Below, one piece after another: positions 1 through 6,348 of a DNA stretch of 6,361 bases. Location of the stretch: contig DAOUIZ010000005.1 in assembly GCA_034423195.1 (NCBI GenBank), positions 1-6,361 of the forward strand. The letters run 5' to 3'. Made by a program: the position numbers and the translations under genes. Each line of letters begins with the position of its first letter. The stretch's first letter is position 1. The notes under the pieces are model-generated. The model saw nothing but the letters and a program-made list of their open reading frames with translations. It was not told the DNA's origin and did not search any database. This DNA is from CATOSK01 sp034423195 (GTDB lineage Bacteria; Chloroflexota; Dehalococcoidia; Lucifugimonadales; UBA3495).

Positions 1-1752
1 GGTCTGCACCGGGGCCAGGGCCTCGGCCCGGTACTGGCGGTGCCAGTTGCCGAAGTCCCGGGCCCACCACTCCAGCAGGTAGGGATCGCTCACCTTCGCC
101 AGCACCGAACTGCGGAAGGCTTCGTCGGACAGGAGCCGCAGCCCGTCCAGGATGGTGTGCTGCCGGTCGTCGGCGGTGTCCGGGTGCTCGTTGGCCTCGT
201 GCAGGGTCTTGACCGTCTGCTCCAGGATGGACTGCATCCGGGGACCCCACTGCTCCCACAGGCCCTTCGCGACGCGCACCACCGAGTCGGCGGTGCGGTC
301 CCGGTCGGCAAAGACGCGGGTGTCCAGCAGGTTGACGCCGGGGGTTCGGCTCTCGTCGGCCAGGTCTATCAGCCGCACCCTGTCCACCAGGGACTCGGGG
401 ACCTGTTCCAGGATGGCGGCCACCAGGTCGGCGTGGGGGTCCACCACGATGATGGCGTCGTTGTCCCGCCCCTCGGCCTTTTCCTTCAGCTTGTGACTGA
501 CGATGTGGTGCATCAGGGTTGACTTGCCCATGCGGGTGCGGGCCACGTAGAGGTGATGGCGGCGCAGCAGGTCCTCGGGAAAGCGGATGGGCTGCTGGGT
601 TCCCGCCGTGGTGTCCCCTACCAAGGCCCCGCCGCTGACGCTGCGGGCGGCGGGCAATAGCGCCCTTGAGCCGGAGCGTTCCATCAATGGCGTCTCGTCG
701 CCCTCCCCGGGCGGGTGCCACAGGCAGGCGGCCTCTCGCACTCCCAGGACGCTGCGCCGGCCGAACAGCCCCGGCCCGGCGGGTTGCAGGGTGACGGCGG
801 GCGGCGGGTCCTGGATGTCGCCCACCCTGAATCCCGCCCCGGCGGGATGCTCGTAGTGGCGGTAGGCGGCCACCAGGGGGGTCAGCAGTTCCCCTATCCT
901 GGGCAGCCGCTCCCCGCCGGGGATCACCGCGGTCAGCTGCAACTCGGCGTCGAAGGCCACGCGGGAGGCCTTCTCCCTGATCAACATGGGATCGTAGACC
1001 CGGCTCCTGGCCTGCTTCCAGCGCCACCAGCCCCAGCCGGCGACGGTCAGGCCGAGAACGGAGCCAAGGCCCAGCAGGGCGGCCTTCCAGACCTCGCCGT
1101 CCTGCACCCACAGGTAGCCCCGGAGGGCCGCCAGCGCTCCCACGCCCAGCACGGCCATGGTCACGCCGTCCAGTTGCAGGGGTTTGGTCTGGTAGGTGTA
1201 GGAGGGTTCCCGGTTGTCGGGTACGGCCGGCCGGTGGGCGCGGGCCTGGTGGCGCTGGGACCAGTCGGGACCCAGGGAGCGCAGCAGCAGGCGGGCCACT
1301 ATGCGCTCCCCGTCCCGCAGTTGGGACAGGGCCCCGATGACGGCCAGCAGCGGATCGGAGCCGGGGTCCAGCAGGTCGTCGTCCCGGAAGGTGCGCAGGG
1401 GCACGTACTCCGGGCCGTCCACCCGCATGGCGATGGTTCCGGCCTGCTCGTCCTCCCTCACCACCAGCGGGTCTTCCTCGGTTGGCACCTCCCGGATGCG
1501 GGCCTGGGGATAGTGGGCCGAGACCTGGCTGCGCACCACCTGGCCGTCCTGGCAGCGGACCATCAGGGCTACGCCGTTGCTGTCTCCGGCCAGTTCCAGG
1601 GAGAAGGGCTCGGGAACGGCGATGGACTGGAGCAGGTTCTCCACGCCCAGCAGGGTGCGCTCGCCGGTGCGGGGCGGCGTCACCGCCAGCAGCACCGGGG
1701 GCTTCTTCGCCTGGCGGTTGCCCAGCAGGATGTTCTTGACGCTGATATTCAT
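1..1752 (-). CDS. VirD4/HerA-like membrane-anchored ATPase of a type IV secretion system (3' end outside window)
   Basis: The frame is open from an ATG at 1752 to the window edge, giving 584 residues with no stop, so the C-terminus is missing. Residues 1-190 form a soluble N-terminal region including an AHYPQA motif (79-84), of a kind I associate with coupling-type ATPases of PrgI-containing systems (from memory). Two hydrophobic helices follow at about 196-216 and 223-243, then a basic WRWKQARSR stretch. The nucleotide-binding core has a Walker A-like ARTRMGKST (404-412) and a Walker B-like AIIVVDPHADL (433-443), followed by LIDLADESRTPGVNLLD (461-477), typical of the HerA/VirD4/FtsK superfamily. 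Such proteins recruit and pump substrate, normally DNA, at the inner membrane. The Walker A lacks its usual first glycine (Ala404). A weak GAGG ribosome site lies at 1761-1764, 8 bases before the ATG, and the gene starts 37 bases after the VirB4 stop. The ATPase superfamily is secure; the assignment as a coupling protein rather than another HerA-like motor is inferred from context. Confidence 0.85.
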   Translation of the reverse strand, partial: MNISVKNILLGNRQAKKPPVLLAVTPPRTGERTLLGVENLLQSIAVPEPFSLELAGDSNGVALMVRCQDGQVVRSQVSAHYPQARIREVPTEEDPLVVREDEQAGTIAMRVDGPEYVPLRTFRDDDLLDPGSDPLLAVIGALSQLRDGERIVARLLLRSLGPDWSQRHQARAHRPAVPDNREPSYTYQTKPLQLDGVTMAVLGVGALAALRGYLWVQDGEVWKAALLGLGSVLGLTVAGWGWWRWKQARSRVYDPMLIREKASRVAFDAELQLTAVIPGGERLPRIGELLTPLVAAYRHYEHPAGAGFRVGDIQDPPPAVTLQPAGPGLFGRRSVLGVREAACLWHPPGEGDETPLMERSGSRALLPAARSVSGGALVGDTTAGTQQPIRFPEDLLRRHHLYVARTRMGKSTLMHHIVSHKLKEKAEGRDNDAIIVVDPHADLVAAILEQVPESLVDRVRLIDLADESRTPGVNLLDTRVFADRDRTADSVVRVAKGLWEQWGPRMQSILEQTVKTLHEANEHPDTADDRQHTILDGLRLLSDEAFRSSVLAKVSDPYLLEWWARDFGNWHRQYRAEALAPVQT

Positions 1753-1789
1753 AAAGGTTGCCTCGCTTTCTCTATCGGATTGCTGGGGT

Positions 1790-4009
1790 TCAGCTATGCG
1801 GGCCGGGCCGCCACTCGATGACCTCGGTCTCCTCGGGCGTGGCCTCGATGCGGATGGGGAAGCGGTTGCCCCGAGCCAGCAGCAGGCCGTCGCCCCGGGG
1901 ACAGGACAGCAGCCAGCGTTGCAGCTCCACCGGCAGATCGAAGGCTTCCCCCACGGTGGACACGGCGGCTGCGTCCTGCTGGAGCAGCAGCTTGAAGGCG
2001 GCGTTCTGGAGTAGGGCGCGACCGGAATGGCCGGTGATGGTGCGGGTGGAGTCCTCGGATAGCAGGTCCTGCACGTCCTGGGTGATGAACTGGAGTCCGA
2101 GGCGGTGCTTGCGGGCGCGCTTGGCCATGCTGACCATGAAGGCCGCCCCCTCGGGGTGCTGCATGATGCTCCACACCTCGTCCACCACCAGCAGCCGGGG
2201 CCTGGGGTCCTGGGCGGCGGCGGCCCACACCGTCTCGGTGCAAACCATTGCGGCGGCGGGCCGAAGCTCCGGTTCCAGCAGGTGCAGGTCGAACACGGTC
2301 ACCAACGCCTCGTGGGTCAGCAGGTCGTCGCCCTCGTCGGAAAGGAGATGCCGGAGGCTGCCGGTGGCGAAGGGCCTGAGCAGGTGGGCGATGTCGCCGG
2401 CCTCGGTTTCGAGAAAGGAATAGAAATCGCGGAAGCCGGTGCGCTCCCGCCTCTCGGCGTAGTAGGAGGCCAGGGCGTGGTCCAGGGACGACCGGCGCTC
2501 GGCGGACAGCCTTTCCCCCACCATCACCTCGATGAGACGGCGCAAACTGCCGATGCGTTGCAACAGTTCCTCGCTGTCGCCCCGGTCGATGACGAAGGGA
2601 TTCATGCCCTGGCCCGGAACGCCGGGGGACAGCACCCTGCCACCCGCTGCCCTGGCCATGTCGGCGTACTCGCCTTCCGGGTCGATGACGTAGGCCCGAA
2701 CTCCCCGGCACAGGCCGCGCAGCACGCCCAGCTTGGTGGCGAAGGACTTGCCGGAGCCGGAGCGGGCCAGGACGGCGGTGTTGGCGTTCAGGTGGGTGCC
2801 GTCGAAAGGGTCGTAGACGATTGGGGCGCAGGCCCGCAGGTCGATTCCGTAGAGGGTGCCGCTGCGGGTGTCCAGGTCCGGCGGCGAGAAGGGGAACAGC
2901 CGCGCCAGCGACGACGTGTCCAGGGTGCGCCACACCGCCACGGCGTTGAGCGCCAACGGCAGCGTGGACAGCAGTCCCTCCCTTTGCCGGAAGGCCAGGT
3001 TGTCCAGCTTGCCCAGGGTGGCGGCGAAGTGGGCCCGGGCCTTCTGGGTCAGGTCTTTCAGCGTGTCGGCATTGTCGGCGTGCAGCGTAACGGACAGCGA
3101 TGCGTGAAACAGCCGCTCCCGGCCCCGCTGCACCTCGTCTCTGAGCCGCGACACGTCCTCCAGCGCGATCTCCGCCTCCGGTGACATGGAGCGGCCCCGC
3201 TTGAAGGACAGCGACTGCGCCGACTCGAACCTGACCTTCTGCCACTCCAGGGTACGGGCGGCCTGCTCGGCAGGAATGGCGCCCAAATGCACCGACAGGT
3301 CCATCGGCGCTCCGGTGGCCATCAGCCCCTGCAGGAAGCCGGGGGCCAGGGACCGGGGCCACTTGCCCAGGTGCAGGGAGCGGGTCAACCGTTCCCCGAC
3401 GCGGATGTCGCGTCGGTTGACCTCGACTTCCAGCTCGGCGTCCTCGTCGCGCTCGACGGGAGAACCGCCCAGGGTTGCGGACAGCCAGAATAGGCGCAAA
3501 GGCTCTCCCGTTAATGGAAAGACACCCAGCCCCCCTCTGGCCAGCAGCCCGTGCAGTTCGTCCATGCGGCCGTGCTCGCAGACGGCATAGAAGCGCCGGT
3601 CCAGGATGCCTTCGCGGGTCTCCAATGTGGTCAGGAGCCGTCGCAGGCTGTCGGCAGCCTGCCTCGTCTGGTCGGGCAGGTCCCCGGGCTGGGCCGACTC
3701 CAGGGTGTTCCTCAGCCCTTGCAGGACCGGCGGGTGCTGGCGCACCAGCAGTTGCACCGGAAAGTCCAGGGCGTTCAGGGAACCGGCGAAGGCTCCCAGC
3801 TTGGGCTCATCCAGCTCCAGCCCCATGACCTCGCTGACCGCCAGCTTCACCCCGTCCAGCCGCACCGGCCCGTCCTGTTCCAGGTGGGACAGCATGAAGA
3901 ACAGGTTCAGGTCCGGCGGCGGCTTGGGTTGCTCGGGGACTGACTCCTCTGCTTCCCCTCCGGGCTTCCGGTTGACGATTGCCTTGATGTTCGGCAATGT
4001 CGCTTTCAT
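1790..4009 (-). CDS. VirB4-type conjugation/secretion ATPase
   Basis: A complete 739-residue protein, a normal length for VirB4/TraC/TrbE-type ATPases. Residues 1-35 are a polar, proline-rich leader; about 36-390 match the less conserved N-terminal half of the family; the P-loop domain follows. Walker A is ARSGSGKSF (415-423), then VIDPEGEY (441-448), a motif typical of VirB4 proteins of PrgI-containing systems, and Walker B LLVVDEVW (606-613). FITQDVQDLL (641-650) fits the usual Q-containing motif after Walker B. No strong transmembrane helix is apparent, as expected for a cytoplasmic ATPase docked on the membrane complex. The start is supported by an AGGAGG at 4019-4024, 9 bases before the ATG; the TGA stop is at 1790-1792. 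The gene sits 31 bases after the second pilin gene and 37 bases before the VirD4/HerA-like gene, consistent with one transcript. In this family it powers assembly and substrate transport together with the VirB3-like partner, here probably the PrgI-like part of the neighbouring fusion. All catalytic motifs look intact. Confidence 0.95.
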   Translation of the reverse strand: MKATLPNIKAIVNRKPGGEAEESVPEQPKPPPDLNLFFMLSHLEQDGPVRLDGVKLAVSEVMGLELDEPKLGAFAGSLNALDFPVQLLVRQHPPVLQGLRNTLESAQPGDLPDQTRQAADSLRRLLTTLETREGILDRRFYAVCEHGRMDELHGLLARGGLGVFPLTGEPLRLFWLSATLGGSPVERDEDAELEVEVNRRDIRVGERLTRSLHLGKWPRSLAPGFLQGLMATGAPMDLSVHLGAIPAEQAARTLEWQKVRFESAQSLSFKRGRSMSPEAEIALEDVSRLRDEVQRGRERLFHASLSVTLHADNADTLKDLTQKARAHFAATLGKLDNLAFRQREGLLSTLPLALNAVAVWRTLDTSSLARLFPFSPPDLDTRSGTLYGIDLRACAPIVYDPFDGTHLNANTAVLARSGSGKSFATKLGVLRGLCRGVRAYVIDPEGEYADMARAAGGRVLSPGVPGQGMNPFVIDRGDSEELLQRIGSLRRLIEVMVGERLSAERRSSLDHALASYYAERRERTGFRDFYSFLETEAGDIAHLLRPFATGSLRHLLSDEGDDLLTHEALVTVFDLHLLEPELRPAAAMVCTETVWAAAAQDPRPRLLVVDEVWSIMQHPEGAAFMVSMAKRARKHRLGLQFITQDVQDLLSEDSTRTITGHSGRALLQNAAFKLLLQQDAAAVSTVGEAFDLPVELQRWLLSCPRGDGLLLARGNRFPIRIEATPEETEVIEWRPGPHS

Positions 4010-4040
4010 TTCCTCTTTCCTCCTGATGGATGGTGTTTGC

Positions 4041-4388
4041 CTACGCGCCGGGCATGATGGGGACGATGCCGCTCCTGATGACCGCAGAGATGGCCTTGGC
4101 CAGCAGCACCACCACCAGGCCGACTATTGCCATAATCACGGCGTTCCTGGCTCTGCCTCGGCGTCCCTCCCCCTCCGCTCCCTCGGCCATCAGCACGAAA
4201 CCGGCCCAGACGATGGCGAAGAGGCACAGGCCCGCCCCGGCGTAGGCCATGCCGCTGAGTACCTTGTCGATGGCGTCCAGCATCGCCTGCTTCTTTTCCT
4301 CCGGCGTCTCAGCGGCCACCAACGCCAGGGCCACCACCGAGGCCAGGAGGATGCTGGTAACGCGCCCTACCACGGCCACCAGCTCCAC
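4041..4388 (-). CDS. VirB2/TrbC-like pilin or small channel subunit with signal peptide
   Basis: From the outermost GTG (4388) the product is 115 residues. A hydrophobic signal-like helix (about 8-26, ending ALVAA before ETPEEKK) is followed by a charged segment and two further helices, about 46-67 and 83-104. A glycine/arginine-rich basic loop (about 70-82) joins them, and the protein ends in GIVPIMPGA. Signal peptide plus two helices around a basic loop is the classic VirB2/TrbC pilin layout, and the position next to virB4 fits; the sequence itself is not diagnostic. The start is uncertain. The GTG at 4388 lies inside the end of the upstream gene (22-base overlap) and has no ribosome site. 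A GTG at 4373, which would still overlap the upstream stop, has GGAG 9 bases ahead and leaves a good signal peptide. Either way the genes look translationally coupled. The stop is TAG at 4041-4043. Role inferred: subunit of the pilus or transport channel. Confidence 0.75.
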   Translation of the reverse strand: MELVAVVGRVTSILLASVVALALVAAETPEEKKQAMLDAIDKVLSGMAYAGAGLCLFAIVWAGFVLMAEGAEGEGRRGRARNAVIMAIVGLVVVLLAKAISAVIRSGIVPIMPGA

Positions 4389-6001
4389 CAGGAGGAATCG
4401 CCCACCTCGGTCTGTTCCGCCTTCGGCGGCGGTGGCTTGGGCGGCGGCACGGTGAGGTACCGGAAGGGGTTGTCGGCTCCCACGCCCAGGCCGTCAGCCA
4501 GGGGCAGTGATTCCGGGCGGGTGCGGATCACCGGCGCGCGCTGGTTCTCCACCGCTCGCACGTGCTCCGGGTGGTGGACGCGGATGGTGACCGTCTTGAC
4601 CGTCGTGCTCTCGCCGCAACGGCAGGTGACACGGCGGGTGTAAACGTCGGTGCGGGCCGGGTGGTGGACGGTCTGGAGCATGGGCGGCAGCGGCACGTTC
4701 AGCGTCGCCTCCAGTTCCGCCGTGATTTCCAGGCCGTGGGTGGCCTTCCGGTCGGGGACGGCCAGGGTGAACCGGGTCTCGCCGTTGGGCACGAATGTCG
4801 TGCTGGTTGTGTGGGAGCCGGCGGCGACGGCCAGCGTTCCGGCGATGCCGGTGACGCCGGCTTCCAGCAGGGCGGGCACCGACTGGCTGAAGTGGCCGCC
4901 GTAGACCGGCAGGTCAATCTCCTGCCTGGTATCGCTGATGCACTCCGATGCGATGACGCCGCTGATTTGCCCCGGCGTCCACTCGACGGAGGTCATTTCC
5001 AGGTCGCACAGCTCCCCGTCGTAGCCGGGCAGGGGATAGGGAATCTGGCCGCTCTTCAGGGACACCGCCCCGGAGAAGCCCAGGGAGTCCGTCCACGAGA
5101 AGGTGAACGACGGCGCCGGGCCGTCCAGGGACAGGTTGTAGGTCTTGGTCTCCCCGGAGTGGACCACGGCGTTGGCGCCCATCTTCAGGGTTTTGCCGGT
5201 TCTGCCGCCGAAGACCCGCGCCTTCAGGTCCAGGTCGTGGGCCGCCCGCAGGCTGACGGTTGCGGTGTTGCCGGAGACGGCCAGCCCCTCGATGAAGATG
5301 CGGCGCCCCGGCACCGGGTCCGGCGGCTGGAAGTAGATTTCGTCCAGCCGCCAGCCCGGGTCTTCGTCCTCCGGGTCGTCGGCCAGGGCCGAGCCGGGAA
5401 CGGCGATGACGGTCAGGACCAGCAAGCCCGCCACGGCCAGCAGCTTGTACCAGGGCCTGCCCCGCACTTGATGCGGGAGCTTTCTCTCCTGGGTCTCTCT
5501 AGTGTTGGGCTTGGCGGCGTTGCCGCCGTTGGCCCTCTCCTCGCCCCTGGGTCTCCGCTTGCCGAACCAGCTGTGGGGCCGGAAGGGAGGACACCCCTTG
5601 CGCTTGGCCGCTCTTACCGCCTTGCCGATGCCACCGGCGGCCTTCTTGACCAGCAGCCGCAGCGGGTCGGGCTTCGCTTCCGGTACTGGCGGCGGTTCGC
5701 TGCGGGCCAGTTGTGCCGGGACTCCGGCGTAGCGCCTGGCCCCCAGGTTGAACTTCAGCAGGTCGGCGGCCACCAGCGGCAGCCCCCGGCCTCCCACCTT
5801 CCCCACCGCCAGGGCGATGCCGGTGATGCCCATGACGATGGCGACGCCCAGCCGGAACTCTTCGGGGCCGAAGGGGAAGTAGCGGTAGACGCCGTAGCTC
5901 ACGGCGCACACCGCCACCACCGCCACAATCTGGGGGAAGGTGAGCCACAGCAGCACCTTGTCCTCGGCCTGCACGTGGGTCGGTACCTCGTGCTCTCTCA
6001 T
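4367..6001 (-). CDS. PrgI/VirB3-like membrane protein fused to a secreted beta-rich, Pro-rich domain
   Basis: A 544-residue open frame in distinct parts. Residues 1-95 resemble the PrgI family, the VirB3-like partner of VirB4 in Gram-positive-type systems: an N-terminal VPTHVQAEDKVLLWLTFPQ motif (6-24) and two helices at about 17-42 and 50-68. Residues 100-182 are a basic, Pro/Gly-rich linker. Residues 183-207 look like a complete signal peptide: basic n-region, hydrophobic core from 187, and ALA before DD at 205-207. Residues 208-500 are beta-rich and probably exported, with cysteines at 332, 354, 460 and 462 and two VHHP motifs at 445 and 475. The tail has PPPKPPPPK (519-527) and ends SSWWSWWPW. 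PrgI proteins are normally only about 100-150 residues, so the extension is odd; I do not recognise the exported domain. The start is ATG at 6001 with AAGGAG 5 bases ahead, 15 bases after the first pilin's stop. It could be a true fusion or two proteins, the second starting internally, for example at GTG 5467. The PrgI assignment rests on motif and context. Confidence 0.8.
   Translation of the reverse strand: MREHEVPTHVQAEDKVLLWLTFPQIVAVVAVCAVSYGVYRYFPFGPEEFRLGVAIVMGITGIALAVGKVGGRGLPLVAADLLKFNLGARRYAGVPAQLARSEPPPVPEAKPDPLRLLVKKAAGGIGKAVRAAKRKGCPPFRPHSWFGKRRPRGEERANGGNAAKPNTRETQERKLPHQVRGRPWYKLLAVAGLLVLTVIAVPGSALADDPEDEDPGWRLDEIYFQPPDPVPGRRIFIEGLAVSGNTATVSLRAAHDLDLKARVFGGRTGKTLKMGANAVVHSGETKTYNLSLDGPAPSFTFSWTDSLGFSGAVSLKSGQIPYPLPGYDGELCDLEMTSVEWTPGQISGVIASECISDTRQEIDLPVYGGHFSQSVPALLEAGVTGIAGTLAVAAGSHTTSTTFVPNGETRFTLAVPDRKATHGLEITAELEATLNVPLPPMLQTVHHPARTDVYTRRVTCRCGESTTVKTVTIRVHHPEHVRAVENQRAPVIRTRPESLPLADGLGVGADNPFRYLTVPPPKPPPPKAEQTEVGDSSWWSWWPW
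4383..4386 (-). promoter_or_regulatory. Candidate ribosome binding site for the GTG at 4373 of the second pilin
   Basis: The minus strand reads GGAG here, 9 bases before a GTG at 4373-4371. The outermost GTG at 4388-4386 has only pyrimidine-rich sequence ahead of it. This favours 4373 as the true start, giving a product of 110 residues. Ribosomes finishing the upstream gene at 4367 would terminate almost on top of this start, so re-initiation is also possible. Evidence is a 4-base match only. Confidence 0.4.
4567..4670. repeat. Exact 14-base direct repeat pair, 90 bases apart, encoding two VHHP motifs
   Basis: CCGGGTGGTGGACG occurs at 4567-4580 and again at 4657-4670. The offset of 90 bases is exactly 30 codons, so both copies are read in the same frame of the PrgI fusion gene and encode V-H-H-P at residues 445-448 and 475-478. 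The intervening segment holds the CRC motif (460-462). This could be an ancient short in-frame duplication or a convergent structural motif in the exported domain. Confidence 0.6.
5461..5477. repeat. Perfect 6-bp inverted repeat (REP-like hairpin) inside the PrgI fusion gene
   Basis: The plus strand reads CCCGCA, a 5-base loop CTTGA, then TGCGGG, a perfect GC-rich hairpin on either strand. It encodes residues 175-180 of the fusion protein, exactly where the basic linker passes into the internal signal peptide. It contains the in-frame GTG at 5467-5465 that could serve as an internal start. It resembles short palindromic repeats dispersed in many genomes, but only one copy is present here, so repeat-family membership is a guess. 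Confidence 0.5.
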
Positions 6002-6016
6002 GACTTCTCCTTTTCC

Positions 6017-6304
6017 CTATGGCTTCTTGGCGGGCGCCGGGGTCGGGTCGGGGACGCCGGGGTCCACCGGGTTGCCCACCACGGCGTTCATCACCAGCTC
6101 CACCACGCCGTAGGCCACCAGGGCCAGGACGACGCCGGCCAGGGCGGTCATCATGGCGCTCTTGCCCCGCTCCATCTGGTTGGGCGCCCCGGAGGCGGTC
6201 AGGTACAGGTAGGCGCCGTAGATGAAATAACCAACGCCCACCACGCCAACGAGGCCCAGCAGGATGCCCACCAGGTTCGATACGGTCTGGGTCAGGTCCG
6301 ACAT
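6017..6304 (-). CDS. Small two-helix type IV secretion pilin-like protein
   Basis: A complete 95-residue protein. Helix 1 spans about 10-35, containing VVGVGYFIYGAYLYLTASG (21-39). A short polar loop (APNQMERGKSA) leads to helix 2 at about 49-73, followed by a Pro-rich hydrophilic tail ending PTPAPAKKP. This arrangement, especially YGAYLYLTASG followed by a basic loop and MMTALAGVVLALVAYGVV, resembles the small T4SS pilin-type family found near PrgI and VirB4 genes outside Proteobacteria. It has no cleavable signal peptide, unlike the second pilin-like gene. The start is chosen at ATG 6304 because AAGGAG lies 7 bases before it; the frame remains open upstream to the window edge (19 codons), but that stretch is polar and unlike the family. 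The TAG stop is at 6017-6019, 15 bases before the PrgI-like gene. Inferred role: membrane channel or pilus subunit. Family placement is by memory of the pattern and not a search. Confidence 0.8.
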   Translation of the reverse strand: MSDLTQTVSNLVGILLGLVGVVGVGYFIYGAYLYLTASGAPNQMERGKSAMMTALAGVVLALVAYGVVELVMNAVVGNPVDPGVPDPTPAPAKKP

Positions 6305-6311
6305 TTCTCGT

Positions 6312-6317
6312 CTCCTT
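6312..6317 (-). promoter_or_regulatory. Ribosome binding site deciding the first pilin start
   Basis: The minus strand reads AAGGAG, 7 bases before the ATG at 6304. It matters because the same frame has no stop between this ATG and the window edge at 6361, so the start could otherwise be placed further upstream. Confidence 0.75.
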
Positions 6318-6325
6318 CGGATTGA

Positions 6326-6348
6326 TTGGTCTGCTCGCTGTTGGTCTG
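6326..6348. repeat. Short direct repeat TTGGTCTG, two copies with a 15-base period
   Basis: TTGGTCTG lies at 6326-6333 and 6341-6348 on the plus strand, just upstream of the ribosome site of the first pilin gene. The 15-base period equals five codons in the frame ending at 6292, where each copy encodes Gln-Thr-Asn. It is either a repetitive protein tail or, less likely, a paired binding site. Confidence 0.45.

Noticed and set aside
1753..1789. Possible terminator or promoter between virB4 and the VirD4/HerA-like gene
   Set aside because: The 37-base gap has no inverted repeat followed by a T-run and no recognisable -35/-10 pair, and both genes are on the same strand, so read-through is more likely.
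715..1821. Plus-strand open frame of 368 codons antisense to the VirD4/HerA-like gene
   Set aside because: It has low-complexity Gly/Gln/His-rich composition and no motifs, while the opposite strand carries Walker A and B motifs and two membrane helices in one uninterrupted frame.
2105..3184. Plus-strand open frame of 359 codons antisense to virB4
   Set aside because: It has the same shadow composition; the minus strand encodes an intact VirB4 with all motifs.
1794..3362. Minus-strand 522-codon frame within virB4 in another register
   Set aside because: Its product is Arg/Gly/Pro/Ala-rich and featureless, and it lies entirely inside virB4, whose own frame carries the conserved motifs.
4562..6325. 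Long plus-strand open frame of 587 codons antisense to the PrgI fusion and first pilin
   Set aside because: The product is rich in Gly, His, Gln, Arg and Val with no recognisable domain, and it lies antisense to two genes with clear membrane segments and ribosome sites. Long antisense frames are expected in G+C-rich genes.
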